From positions 1-64,000 of the forward strand of contig NZ_JAMOII010000009.1 of the NCBI RefSeq assembly GCF_024448985.1: DNA of 64,000 nt, read 5' to 3'. A program made the translations under genes and the position numbers. The notes beneath the pieces were generated by a model that saw only the letters and a program-made list of their open reading frames with translations, did not search any database and was not told where the DNA came from. Shown here piece by piece: positions 39,974-50,773 of this stretch (its first letter is position 1; each line of letters starts with the position of its first letter). The stretch comes from Stutzerimonas stutzeri. GTDB lineage: Bacteria > Pseudomonadota > Gammaproteobacteria > Pseudomonadales > Pseudomonadaceae.

Positions 39974-42256
39974 ATGCGAACTGATGCGAAAGTGGTGCAC
40001 CTGAAGGCCGCCCCTGAGCAAAAGCAGACCTCACCGACAGGCAGGTTGCCCGTCGCGCTCATTAGCGTCCGCGACAAAGCAGCTCAGCAGCTGCGTCTGG
40101 CATTGCAAACGCTGTTCGACAACGCCGACGACTCGCTCTTCGAAATCGCAGACCGCGCCACCAGCAATGCCGAACAGAACGCGTTCTTCGAAGCCATGCG
40201 CGATCTGCGGATGAAGCGCCGCGGTATCGAGCGCAGCTTTCTGCAACAGGTTTTCGAATCCTTCTCCAAGCTCAACCAGTACGAAATCGGAAAACCCGCG
40301 CCGCAGGAATCGTCATTCGAAAGCCTGGCGCTGGTGCAGAACGACGAACTGGAAGAGTCGGTTGCGATCGACACCATGGTCGCCAAGGTAATGAGCCGCG
40401 CCACCCAGCCGCTCAGCCACCTCACCACACGCATGAATGTTCTGGTCAGCAGGAAGCTGGACGACAAGAGCAACCCGCTTGGCCCACAGCAGCTATGCGA
40501 ATACTTTCTTGAGGCCTGCCGCAACCTGGGCGTCGAGATCAAGGTCAAGCTGATCATTCTCAAATTGTTCGAGCGTTACGTGCTGACGGACCTCGAACAA
40601 CTTTACGCCGAATCGAACCAGACCCTGATCGCAGCGGGCGTTCTACCGGAACTGCAGTCCAGCCCGCCGCGCCGCTCGTCCAGCCGCCCGAACGCACAGG
40701 AAGGCAGCACACAACGATCACTGGGCTCAGGCTTCAATCATTCGCCCACGCATTCAGATGACAGCGCTCACGAAGCGTTTGGCGCACTCCAGACGCTGCT
40801 TTCGGAACTGCGCGGAAGCGCACTGCCCGCACGCAACCTGCCTAGCGATGCCATTCCGATTTCCAGCAATGATTTGATGCGACTGCTTTCGCATCTCCAG
40901 TCTCGCGCCCCCCAACAGATCGAGGAATACGACCTGCAGGGCCAGCTCGAGCAGCTCTTGCAACGCGTCAGCGCCAGGAGCGGCAAATCTCGCGTGGTCG
41001 GAGAGGTCGACGAAGACGTCATCAATCTTGTGTCGATGCTGTTCGAGTTCATCCTCGACGACCGCACCCTGCCCGACTCGCTCAAGGCGCTGATCGGCCG
41101 ATTGCAGATCCCGGTTCTTAAAGTCGCCGTTCTGGACAAGACTTTCTTCAGTCGCGGTAGTCACCCTGCCCGCCGTCTGCTCAACGAGATCGCCTCGGCC
41201 GCCATGGGCTGGGTCGACCAGGATGAAGCGCAGCGCGACAGCCTGTATCAGAAGATCGAGCAGATCGTGGCTCGCCTGCTGAATGACTTCGTCGACGATC
41301 CTGCCATTTTCTCCGAATTGCTTGCCGACTTCCTCGCTTTTACAGGAGACGAGCGCCGTCGCAGCGAGCTGCTTGAGCAGCGCACGCGAGACGCCGAAGA
41401 AGGACGCGCCAAGGCCGAAATGGCCCGCCAGGAAGTAGAACACGCCCTCAACGAACGCCTGCTTGGCAGAACCCTCCCTGAGGTAGTGGTCCGGCTGCTG
41501 CAGGAAGCATGGAGCAAGGTTCTGTTGTTGACCTGCCTGAAAAACGGCACTCAATCCAAGCAATGGCGGGACGCCTTGGCGACGATGGACGACCTGATCT
41601 GGAGCGTTACGCCTCATGAGGATCCAACGTCCCGGGAAAGGCTGCTCGAGCTGGTTCCGAGCCTACTGAAGAATCTTCGTGAAGGCCTGGTCAGCGCAGC
41701 ATTCGACCCCTTCTCCACCAGCGATTTCTTCACCCAGCTTGAAGCGCTGCATGTCCAGACCCTGCAGCAGCTCAACCAGCCTACTTCAAATAGTGCCCCG
41801 CTCGCGCACGGTGAGATCATCACCGAACCGAAGCTGGAGCTGCCGCCGCGCGATGAATACCCCGCCGAAGCCCCCACCACGGCGATGGTCGAGGTCAGCG
41901 AGGAGATCGTGCTGTTAGCGCCTGGTGAAAGCCGGGAAAAGGAACCCGAGATAAACCTGGCGGACAATGATGAAGCGCTGATACAGGTTGATAATCTACG
42001 GGTCGGTAGCTGGGTCGAATTTCAGGAAGACGAGGACCACAAGCTACGTTGCAAGCTGGCCGCGGTGATCAAGCCCACCGGCAAATATATCTTCGTCAAC
42101 CGCACCGGCATGAAGGTTCTGGAAAAGACTCGCATGGGGCTCGCCACAGAGTTCCGTCGCGGCGCAATCCGCCTACTCAACGATGCCCTGCTTTTCGATC
42201 GCGCACTGGAATCGGTGATCGGAAACCTTCGCAGCCTGAAGAGCAGCGGGCGCTAA
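39974..42256 (+). CDS. DUF1631 family protein (PA4523-like)
   Basis: This 760-residue soluble protein starts at ATG 39974 with CGGAG nine bases upstream. It has a helical N-terminal half, a Ser/Pro-rich linker (SSPPRRSSSRPNAQEGSTQR), a further helical core (DEDVINLVSMLFEFILDDRT, then PDSLKALIGRLQIPVLKVA) and a coiled coil (about 455-500). The C-terminal 80 residues (LRVGSWVEFQEDEDHKLRCK, then LAAVIKPTGKYIFVNRTG) resemble a PilZ barrel but lack a clear RxxxR and D/NxSxxG c-di-GMP signature. The function is unknown. It is divergent from nadC, a conserved arrangement in pseudomonads. Confidence 0.88.
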   Translation: MRTDAKVVHLKAAPEQKQTSPTGRLPVALISVRDKAAQQLRLALQTLFDNADDSLFEIADRATSNAEQNAFFEAMRDLRMKRRGIERSFLQQVFESFSKLNQYEIGKPAPQESSFESLALVQNDELEESVAIDTMVAKVMSRATQPLSHLTTRMNVLVSRKLDDKSNPLGPQQLCEYFLEACRNLGVEIKVKLIILKLFERYVLTDLEQLYAESNQTLIAAGVLPELQSSPPRRSSSRPNAQEGSTQRSLGSGFNHSPTHSDDSAHEAFGALQTLLSELRGSALPARNLPSDAIPISSNDLMRLLSHLQSRAPQQIEEYDLQGQLEQLLQRVSARSGKSRVVGEVDEDVINLVSMLFEFILDDRTLPDSLKALIGRLQIPVLKVAVLDKTFFSRGSHPARRLLNEIASAAMGWVDQDEAQRDSLYQKIEQIVARLLNDFVDDPAIFSELLADFLAFTGDERRRSELLEQRTRDAEEGRAKAEMARQEVEHALNERLLGRTLPEVVVRLLQEAWSKVLLLTCLKNGTQSKQWRDALATMDDLIWSVTPHEDPTSRERLLELVPSLLKNLREGLVSAAFDPFSTSDFFTQLEALHVQTLQQLNQPTSNSAPLAHGEIITEPKLELPPRDEYPAEAPTTAMVEVSEEIVLLAPGESREKEPEINLADNDEALIQVDNLRVGSWVEFQEDEDHKLRCKLAAVIKPTGKYIFVNRTGMKVLEKTRMGLATEFRRGAIRLLNDALLFDRALESVIGNLRSLKSSGR

Positions 42257-42416
42257 GTGCAACCGGCGTGTCGGCTGAGGCCTGCATGCCCTCCTTTCGT
42301 TGTCCGCAGCTGCATCACACAGCCTCCGTCCCGCTTCGATACCCGCCCTCATTTGTCGCCGCGCTTGGCATTTGCCGTCGCGCCGCTAGAATGCCCGCAT
42401 ATCCTTCGAGGTGCGT

Positions 42417-42590
42417 ATGCCCAGCCGCCTGAACCCCGACGACCAAAAACGCGTTGACCAATACCTCAGCGCGCCACAGCACCAAGTCGAGCGCCGCCCC
42501 TTTCGGCCCTGGCTGCTCCTTGCGCTGATACTCGTCACGGTCATCGGCCTGGGCTTATTGAGCCGCCTCCTCAGCCGCCTGGTGTCATGA
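42417..42590 (+). CDS. DUF3094 family small membrane protein, 57 residues
   Basis: The ATG 42417 follows CGAGGTG with five-base spacing. The protein begins MPSRLNPDDQKRVDQYLSAP, continues with a basic-proline stretch (ERRPFRPW), then one membrane helix (about 34-51, LLLALILVTVIGLGLLSRLL). This layout fits the pseudomonad DUF3094 proteins. It lies 51 bases upstream of ndh on the same strand, the same order as PA4537-PA4538 from memory, so a link with the NADH dehydrogenase is plausible. It is easily missed because of its size. Confidence 0.87.
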   Translation: MPSRLNPDDQKRVDQYLSAPQHQVERRPFRPWLLLALILVTVIGLGLLSRLLSRLVS

Positions 42591-42641
42591 GTATCGCCCA
42601 GATGAGCGACCGAATTCCGCAAAGCCTTATGAGTCCATCCC

Positions 42642-43937
42642 ATGACACACCGTATCGTAATCGTCGGCGGCGGCGCCGGCGGCCTGGAGCTTGCCACCCG
42701 CCTGGGTAGAACGTTGGGTACGCGCCGCAAGGCGCGCATCACCCTGATCGACGCCAATCTGACGCATATCTGGAAGCCACTGCTGCATGAGGTCGCTGCC
42801 GGCTCGCTGAACTCGTCCGCCGATGAGCTCAATTATGTCGCACAAGCCAAATGGAACCATTTCGAGTTCCAGCTCGGCCGTATGAGCGGTCTTGAGCGGG
42901 AGCGCAAATGCGTACACCTTGCCGCCTCGCTCGACGAACACGGCGCCGTGCTGGTACCGGCTCGCACGCTCAGCTACGACACCCTGGTGATCGCGGTCGG
43001 TAGCACTACCAATGACTTCGGCACCAAAGGCGCAGCCGAACACTGCATTTTCCTCGACACCCGTGAGCAGGCTGAGCGCTTTCACCGCCGCCTGCTCAGC
43101 CACTACATGCACGCCCACGCCAGCGAAGGCCGCCACGGCACGATCAACATGGCGATCGTCGGCGCGGGCGCTACCGGGGTAGAACTCGCCGCCGAGCTCC
43201 ACCATGCCGCGCGCGAACTCGCCGCCTACGGCCTGGATGGCATCAAACCGGAAAATGTCCATATCACGCTTATCGAGGCTGGCCCGAGGGTTCTGCCGGC
43301 GCTGCCGGAGCGCATCAGCCAACCTGTACATCAGACGCTACAGAACCTGGGCGTGACCGTGCTGACCAACGCTGCCGTGAGCGAGGTAACCGAGGAAGGT
43401 CTGCATACCAACAATGGCGACTTTATAGCGGCGACCCTGAAAGTCTGGGCGGCCGGTATCCGAGCGCCGAGCTTCCTGCACGAAATCGACGGCCTGGAAA
43501 CCAACCGGATCAATCAGCTGCAAGTGTTGCCGACCCTGCAAACCAGCCGCGACGAGAATATATTCGCCTTCGGCGACTGCGCCGCATGCCCGCAGCAGGA
43601 CAGCGACCGCAACGTACCGCCGCGCGCGCAGGCCGCGCACCAGCAGGCCTCGCTGCTCGCCAAATCCATCGCCCGCCGCTTGGAGGGCCAAAGCCTGCCG
43701 AGCTACCGCTACCGTGATTACGGCTCGCTGATTTCGCTCTCGAGCTTCTCTGCGGTCGGCAATCTGATGGGCAATCTCACGGGCAACGTCATGCTCGAGG
43801 GCTGGCTGGCGCGGATGTTCTATGTCTCGTTATACCGAATGCATCAGATCGCACTGTATGGAGTGGCTCGTACCACGCTGATGATGATCGGCGACAAGCT
43901 CAGCACCAGTACCGTACCGCGCCTGAAACTGCACTGA
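42642..43937 (+). CDS. ndh: Type II NADH:quinone oxidoreductase
   Basis: This 431-residue protein has two dinucleotide folds: the FAD motif IVIVGGGAGGLELATRLG (residues 5-22) and the NADH motif MAIVGAGATGVELAAELHHA (about 169-188). A conserved FAD-contact block is FAFGDCAA, followed by PRAQAAHQQA. The C-terminal amphipathic region (LARMFYVSLYRMHQIALYG) anchors it to the inner membrane. It passes electrons from NADH to quinone without pumping protons. The upstream DUF3094 gene may be co-transcribed. Confidence 0.94.
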   Translation: MTHRIVIVGGGAGGLELATRLGRTLGTRRKARITLIDANLTHIWKPLLHEVAAGSLNSSADELNYVAQAKWNHFEFQLGRMSGLERERKCVHLAASLDEHGAVLVPARTLSYDTLVIAVGSTTNDFGTKGAAEHCIFLDTREQAERFHRRLLSHYMHAHASEGRHGTINMAIVGAGATGVELAAELHHAARELAAYGLDGIKPENVHITLIEAGPRVLPALPERISQPVHQTLQNLGVTVLTNAAVSEVTEEGLHTNNGDFIAATLKVWAAGIRAPSFLHEIDGLETNRINQLQVLPTLQTSRDENIFAFGDCAACPQQDSDRNVPPRAQAAHQQASLLAKSIARRLEGQSLPSYRYRDYGSLISLSSFSAVGNLMGNLTGNVMLEGWLARMFYVSLYRMHQIALYGVARTTLMMIGDKLSTSTVPRLKLH

Positions 43938-44238
43938 AGCTCATGCCCATGGGTCTGTTCCCGCTCGGCGCGAGCATGACTCATGGCGCCACTTCCCGAC
44001 TGCCGATGCAGCAGGGCCTCGCCCTATAGAAAACCCGCGTGCGGGTTAGCGATTGCGCGCAGTGCTTCGCCAATATATGCGCAAGAGAACGATAACGGCC
44101 GCGATTTGAGTTGTGGGATAGCGAGTCGCACGTTCGCGAGCAAGCTCGCCCCTGCAAGTGACCTTCGATAAACGCGCACAAGAAAAAGCCGGAAGACCCT
44201 CGCGGCTCTTCCGGCTCTCGTGCGCCTTCGGCGCTATT
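43938..44238. other. Intergenic region between ndh and the tRNA cluster, with hairpins
   Basis: No gene is seen in these 301 bases. It contains AACCCGC-GT-GCGGGTT (about 44035-44050), possibly the ndh terminator though lacking a T-run, and a REP-like GCGAG-CAAG-CTCGC (44136-44149). The terminator of the minus-strand tRNA cluster is listed separately. Confidence 0.6.
44183..44216 (-). terminator. Rho-independent terminator of the tRNA cluster
   Basis: On the minus strand, AGCCGGAAGA (44207-44216) pairs with TCTTCCGGCT (44187-44196), followed by TTTTTC. It lies about 22 bases past the 3' end of tRNA-Lys. Confidence 0.85.
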
Positions 44239-44314
44239 TGGTGGGTCGTGTAGGATTCGAACCTACGACCAATTGGTTAAAAGCCAACTGCTCTACCAAC
44301 TGAGCTAACGACCC
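44239..44314 (-). tRNA. tRNA-Lys (anticodon TTT)
   Basis: This 76-base cloverleaf has acceptor GGGTCGT pairing with ACGACCC, D-loop AGCTCAGTTGGTAGAGC, anticodon loop CTTTTAA, T-arm GTTCGAATC and an encoded CCA end (TGG at 44239-44241 on the plus strand). It is the last of three tRNA genes read on the minus strand. Confidence 0.96.
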
Positions 44315-44319
44315 AAAAA

Positions 44320-44396
44320 TGGTCGGGGTAGGGGGATTCGAACTCCCGACATCCTGCTCCCAAAGCAGGCGCGCTACCGGACTGCGCTATACCCCG
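44320..44396 (-). tRNA. tRNA-Pro (anticodon TGG)
   Basis: This 77-base cloverleaf has acceptor CGGGGTA pairing with TACCCCG, D-arm GCGCAGTCCGGTAGCGC, anticodon stem CCTGC/GCAGG with loop TTTGGGA, T-loop GTTCGAATC and encoded CCA. It lies between tRNA-Asn and tRNA-Lys. Confidence 0.96.
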
Positions 44397-44405
44397 ATTG
44401 GAAAT

Positions 44406-44481
44406 TGGCTCCGCGACCTGGACTCGAACCAGGGACCCAATGATTAACAGTCATTTGCTCTACCGACTGAGCTATCGCGGA
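44406..44481 (-). tRNA. tRNA-Asn (anticodon GTT)
   Basis: This 76-base cloverleaf has acceptor TCCGCGA pairing with TCGCGGA, D-arm AGCTCAGTCGGTAGAGC, anticodon loop CTGTTAA, T-loop GTTCGAGTC and encoded CCA. It is the first gene of the minus-strand tRNA cluster. Confidence 0.96.
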
Positions 44482-44694
44482 ACTATCATTTCCAGCTCTT
44501 CGGATGGTTCGCTGTGATGCTTTGCAAACCCCCCTCAGAGGCGCGCCATTTTACGGTTCTCGACGCGCCTGTCAACAGAAAAAATGCGATTTACTACAAC
44601 GCGTTGCGAGCTCAGCCGACTCGCGACGAGCGACACCCAAGCCTTGCCGCAATATCGACAGAGCCACCTTGGTTGGGTGGCCCTGCCGCAGGTC

Positions 44695-47265
<2,571 letters not shown>

Positions 47266-47338
47266 GTAGTCACCTTTCAGTAAGGCAGGCCGGCGCACTC
47301 AATCGCACCTCGAACGAAAGCCTGCGAGATGGAAACTT

Positions 47339-47366
47339 AGATGAGGCTGATTGTGAGAGATTCAAG
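47339..47366 (-). promoter_or_regulatory. Sigma-32 (RpoH) heat-shock promoter of clpB
   Basis: On the minus strand, CTTGAA (47361-47366) and CCTCATCT (47339-47346) are separated by 14 bases. The heat-shock consensus is CTTGAA with an 11-15 base spacer and CCCCATNT, so there is one mismatch. Confidence 0.8.
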
Positions 47367-47457
47367 CCGGATGAGGCTGATGCATGTCATGGCTGGGGCT
47401 GTAACCTGCCGGCATGGGGTTGCCAGACGCGCCGTTGCAGCTCCAGCTTGCTGCTCT

Positions 47458-48195
47458 TTAGCCATCGATCCAGACTAGGCTGGCGAAGCGTCCGGTACGA
47501 GCAGCCCGACGATATGAATAGAAGCGAGGGTCAGTCACGGTACAAAAGCCTCCCCCGAAGACCCTGGTGACACCGTAGGCAGCAAGCCGGATGCGGGCGA
47601 GCTGATAGATATCAGCCATGTAGCGTCCTGCGTTGCGGCTGGGTACGAACGCTTCGGCTGCGATGGCGTGCTGCGACACGAACGCCTCGCGCACTTCGGC
47701 GCCGACCTCGAATGCAGCAGGTCCGATCGCCGGGCCGAGCCAGGCCATCAACTTCGCATCTGACCCGCCCATCGCCGCCACGGTCGCCTCCAGCACGCCG
47801 CCGGCCAATCCGCGCCAGCCTGCATGCGCGGCCGCTACCCGGGTCCCGCTGAGGTTGCAGAACAACACAGGCAGGCAATCGGCGGTCAGTACGGCGCTGG
47901 CGATACCCTGTGCGCCCGTCCAGCTGGCATCAGCGACGGGACAGGCATTCGGATCAGCTTCGACGACAGTGCTCGAATGCACCTGACTCATCCAGGCCGG
48001 CTGACAACCGAGCAGCTGCTGCAAGCACTGCCGATTTGCAGCCACAGCGGCTGGATTATCGTCGACGTGATCACCCAGGTTGAAGCTGTCGAAAGGCGCC
48101 TGACTCGCCCCGCCGTTGCGGGTGGTGACACAGGCCCGCACGTGCTGCGGGGCTGGCCAGTCGGGGAAGATCCAGTCGCCAGCCCAGCCGTTCAC
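47458..48195 (-). CDS. pgeF: PgeF (YfiH), peptidoglycan editing factor, multicopper-laccase-like fold
   Basis: This 245-residue protein starts at GTG 48195, overlapping the rluD stop (GTGA). The family metal site residues appear as the His in SQVHSSTV, the Cys in TADCLPVLF and the His in AAAHAGWRGLAGG. Other family blocks are WLGPAIGPAAFEVGAEV and YSYRRAARTGR. E. coli YfiH removes wrongly incorporated residues from cell-wall precursors, and related proteins act on purine nucleosides. The rluD-pgeF-clpB order is common in gamma-proteobacteria. Confidence 0.93.
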   Translation of the reverse strand: MNGWAGDWIFPDWPAPQHVRACVTTRNGGASQAPFDSFNLGDHVDDNPAAVAANRQCLQQLLGCQPAWMSQVHSSTVVEADPNACPVADASWTGAQGIASAVLTADCLPVLFCNLSGTRVAAAHAGWRGLAGGVLEATVAAMGGSDAKLMAWLGPAIGPAAFEVGAEVREAFVSQHAIAAEAFVPSRNAGRYMADIYQLARIRLAAYGVTRVFGGGFCTVTDPRFYSYRRAARTGRFASLVWIDG

Positions 48196-49166
48196 CCGAC
48201 GAACGCCTCGCGATCCTGCTGCAGCAGTGTCAGCAACCAGACGAAATCATCCGGCAATGGCGATTCCCATTTCAGCCGCTCACCACTGACCGGATGGTCC
48301 AGTTCGAGAAACCGCGCGTGCAGCGCCTGTCGCGGGAAATCGCGCAGCGTCTGCACCATGGTCGGGTTCGCCGCCGGCGGAATACGGAAGCGCCCGCTAT
48401 ACAAAGGATCGCCCACCAGCGGATAGCCGAGATGGGTCATGTGTACACGAATCTGGTGAGTGCGGCCGGTTTCCAGCTTGACCCGGACATGGGTGTGCGA
48501 GCGGAAGCGCTCCAGCACTCGATAGTGGCTGACTGCAGGCTTGCCGCCTTCGACCACCGCCATGCGTTGGCGCTGCTGGCCGTGCCGGCCGATGGGCGCA
48601 TCGACAGTACCGCCGGTGATGATCACACCAATGACGATGGCTTCATAGATGCGGCTGACGCTGCGCGCCTGCAGCTGCTCGACCAGGCGCGTCTGCGCCT
48701 GCAGCGTCTTGGCCACGACCATCAGCCCCGTCGTGTCCTTGTCCAGACGATGCACTATGCCGGCGCGCGGCACATTGATCAGATCCGGCACATGGTGCAG
48801 CAGTGCATTGAGCAGCGTGCCATCGGCATGCCCTGCCGCGGGATGCACCACCAGACCAGACGGTTTGTTCAGCACCAGGATGTGCTCGTCCTCGAAGACG
48901 ATATCCAGGGGAATATCCTGCGCCACCCACTCGCCCTGAGCCTGTTGCTCGGCGGAAAGCTCCAGAACCGCGCCCGCATGCACCGTGTCGCGGGGGCGTA
49001 ACGCGGCGCCGTCTACCGTCAGCCGCCCGTCCTTGATCCAGGCCGCGAGGCGCGAACGGGAATGTTCCGAAAAAAGCTGAGCCGCGACCTGATCGAGGCG
49101 CTGCCCGCCGAGGTCGAACGGCACCTCGGCGCGAAGGTGAATGGCCTGAGTCGAGATCGTGGACAT
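48192..49166 (-). CDS. rluD: RluD, 23S rRNA pseudouridine synthase (1911/1915/1917)
   Basis: The protein has 324 residues from ATG 49166; a frame to 49337 would run across the bamD promoter. It has an N-terminal S4 RNA-binding domain (about 18-75, RLDQVAAQLFSEHSRSRLAA) and catalytic motif HRLDKDTTG with Asp142, followed by RTHQIRVHMTHLGYPLVGD. It modifies helix 69 of 23S rRNA, needed for ribosome assembly. It is translationally coupled with pgeF and divergent from bamD, also a conserved pair. Confidence 0.95.
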   Translation of the reverse strand: MSTISTQAIHLRAEVPFDLGGQRLDQVAAQLFSEHSRSRLAAWIKDGRLTVDGAALRPRDTVHAGAVLELSAEQQAQGEWVAQDIPLDIVFEDEHILVLNKPSGLVVHPAAGHADGTLLNALLHHVPDLINVPRAGIVHRLDKDTTGLMVVAKTLQAQTRLVEQLQARSVSRIYEAIVIGVIITGGTVDAPIGRHGQQRQRMAVVEGGKPAVSHYRVLERFRSHTHVRVKLETGRTHQIRVHMTHLGYPLVGDPLYSGRFRIPPAANPTMVQTLRDFPRQALHARFLELDHPVSGERLKWESPLPDDFVWLLTLLQQDREAFVG

Positions 49167-49441
49167 AATTAAGGGCGCTTCATAAAGGAGGGAAAAGGCA
49201 AGGGTGCGGCAGTTAGGCCAGCCTGACGAGCGATTATCGACCGGGTGCCGCGCAGGGCCAATGCCAAAGCAGGCTGACGTACAAGAAGGGCCGACCTGTG
49301 ATAGCGGCGCAGGCGGAGCCTTTGGTTTCGGCAACACGCTTGTGTTTAAATACGGCGTCTTTGTCCCGGCCAGCCGGGGCGCTCATCATAACAGGACGGC
49401 TCAGCGCGAGACAGCCAGCCGTCACAGGGACGCAAGCCGCC

Positions 49442-50449
49442 ATGCAAGTGAAACACCTGCTGCTGATCGCCATTTTCGCCCTCACCGCTGCCTGCTCATC
49501 GAACGAAACCATCAGCGAAAACCTCGGCGAAGCGGAACTGTACCGGCAGGCACAGGCCGACCTGGACAACAAGAGCTATACCAGCGCCATTAACAAACTG
49601 AAGACTCTTGAGTCCCGCTATCCCTTCGGCCGCTTCGCCGAACAGGCGCAGCTGGAACTGATCTACGCTTACTATCGCAACACCGAGCCTGAAGCCGCGC
49701 GCTCCTCGGCTGAACGCTTCATTCGGCTGCACCCGCAGCATCCGAGCGTCGATTACGCCTACTACCTGAAGGGCCTGGCCTCGTTCGACCAGGACCGTGG
49801 TCTGCTCGCACGCTTTCTGCCGCTGGACATGACCAAGCGTGATCCGGGAGCCGCACGCGATTCCTTCAACGAATTCGCACAACTGACCACACGCTTCCCG
49901 AATAGCCGCTACGCCCCAGATGCCAAGGCACGCATGGTCTATCTGCGTAACCTGCTGGCGGCCAACGAAATCCATGTCGCCGACTACTACTTGCGTCGTC
50001 AGGCCTATGTCGCTGCGGCCAACCGCGGCCGTTACGTGGTGGAAAACTTCCAGGGCACGCCCGCTGTCGGCGATGGCCTGGCCGTCATGACGGAAGCCTA
50101 CCAGCGCCTGGGGCTCGACGACCTCGCTGGCACCAGCCTGGAAACACTGAAGCTCAACTACCCGCAGCATCCTAGCCTGGAAGACGGCGAGTTCGTGCCG
50201 CGCGAGGAGGAAGCCGACAACCGTGGCTGGTTGTCTCGCGCTACGCTTGGCCTGATCGAAACGGAAAACAAGGTTCCGGACAGCTCGCAATCCAACCGCG
50301 ACGTCGTACGCCAGTACGAAAACGCCGCACAGGATCTGCCTGACGAACTGCGCCCCGTCCTGCGGGAGGCAGAAGCCGAAGCGGAAAACGAGCAAGAAGG
50401 TGAAGGCCGCTCCTGGTGGAGTTATCTGACCTTCGGCCTATTCGACTAA
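49442..50449 (+). CDS. bamD: BamD, outer-membrane protein assembly lipoprotein
   Basis: This 335-residue protein starts at ATG 49442. A signal peptide ends in lipobox TAAC (Cys19). Five TPR-like repeats follow ([40 protein letters not shown] and so on), as in BamD/ComL. The C-terminal acidic extension ([14 protein letters not shown]) is longer than in E. coli (245 aa) but common in pseudomonads. It is an essential subunit of the BAM complex that inserts beta-barrel proteins. It is divergent from rluD. Confidence 0.94.
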   Translation: MQVKHLLLIAIFALTAACSSNETISENLGEAELYRQAQADLDNKSYTSAINKLKTLESRYPFGRFAEQAQLELIYAYYRNTEPEAARSSAERFIRLHPQHPSVDYAYYLKGLASFDQDRGLLARFLPLDMTKRDPGAARDSFNEFAQLTTRFPNSRYAPDAKARMVYLRNLLAANEIHVADYYLRRQAYVAAANRGRYVVENFQGTPAVGDGLAVMTEAYQRLGLDDLAGTSLETLKLNYPQHPSLEDGEFVPREEEADNRGWLSRATLGLIETENKVPDSSQSNRDVVRQYENAAQDLPDELRPVLREAEAEAENEQEGEGRSWWSYLTFGLFD

Positions 50450-50536
50450 GGCAGCCCGACACCAGGACGACCAACGTGCAAAACCACAGAACCTGCCAGA
50501 GGGCAGATCCGCACGCCTTAGCCAGGAAATAGCAAT

Positions 50537-50773
50537 ATGGGCCTGTTTCGTCTGTTGTTCTGGATCATTCTGATTGCTGCGGCGTTCTGGCTCTGGCGCC
50601 GCCTGACAAGCAAGCCGAAGGCGACCAGCAAACCGCAACAAACCACTGTGATGATGGTCCGCTGCGCTCACTGCGGCGTGCATCTGCCACGCGAGCAAGC
50701 GCTGCAGAACCATGATCAGTGGTACTGCAGCCAGGGACACCTGGAACAGGACAACCAGTCAGGTGGGAATTGA
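50537..50773 (+). CDS. PP0621 family small membrane-anchored zinc-ribbon-like protein
   Basis: The protein has 78 residues with AGGAAATAGCAAT before ATG 50537. One N-terminal membrane helix (LFRLLFWIILIAAAFWLWRR) leads to a linker and a Cys4-type mini zinc ribbon: CAHC at about 43-46 and a later Cys with His (WYCSQGH). This matches the PP0621 family. The last codons overlap the start of pilS, so the two are probably co-translated. Function unknown; an association with pilus signalling is inferred only from position. Confidence 0.85.
   Translation: MGLFRLLFWIILIAAAFWLWRRLTSKPKATSKPQQTTVMMVRCAHCGVHLPREQALQNHDQWYCSQGHLEQDNQSGGN

Noticed and set aside
44034-44050. Strong terminator for ndh at AACCCGC-GT-GCGGGTT
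   Set aside because: The stem is good but the loop is too small for all pairs and no T-run follows, so it is only noted as a hairpin.
49167-49337. Longer N-terminus for RluD
   Set aside because: It would extend across the divergent bamD promoter region with a Pro/Cys-rich sequence not seen in RluD.
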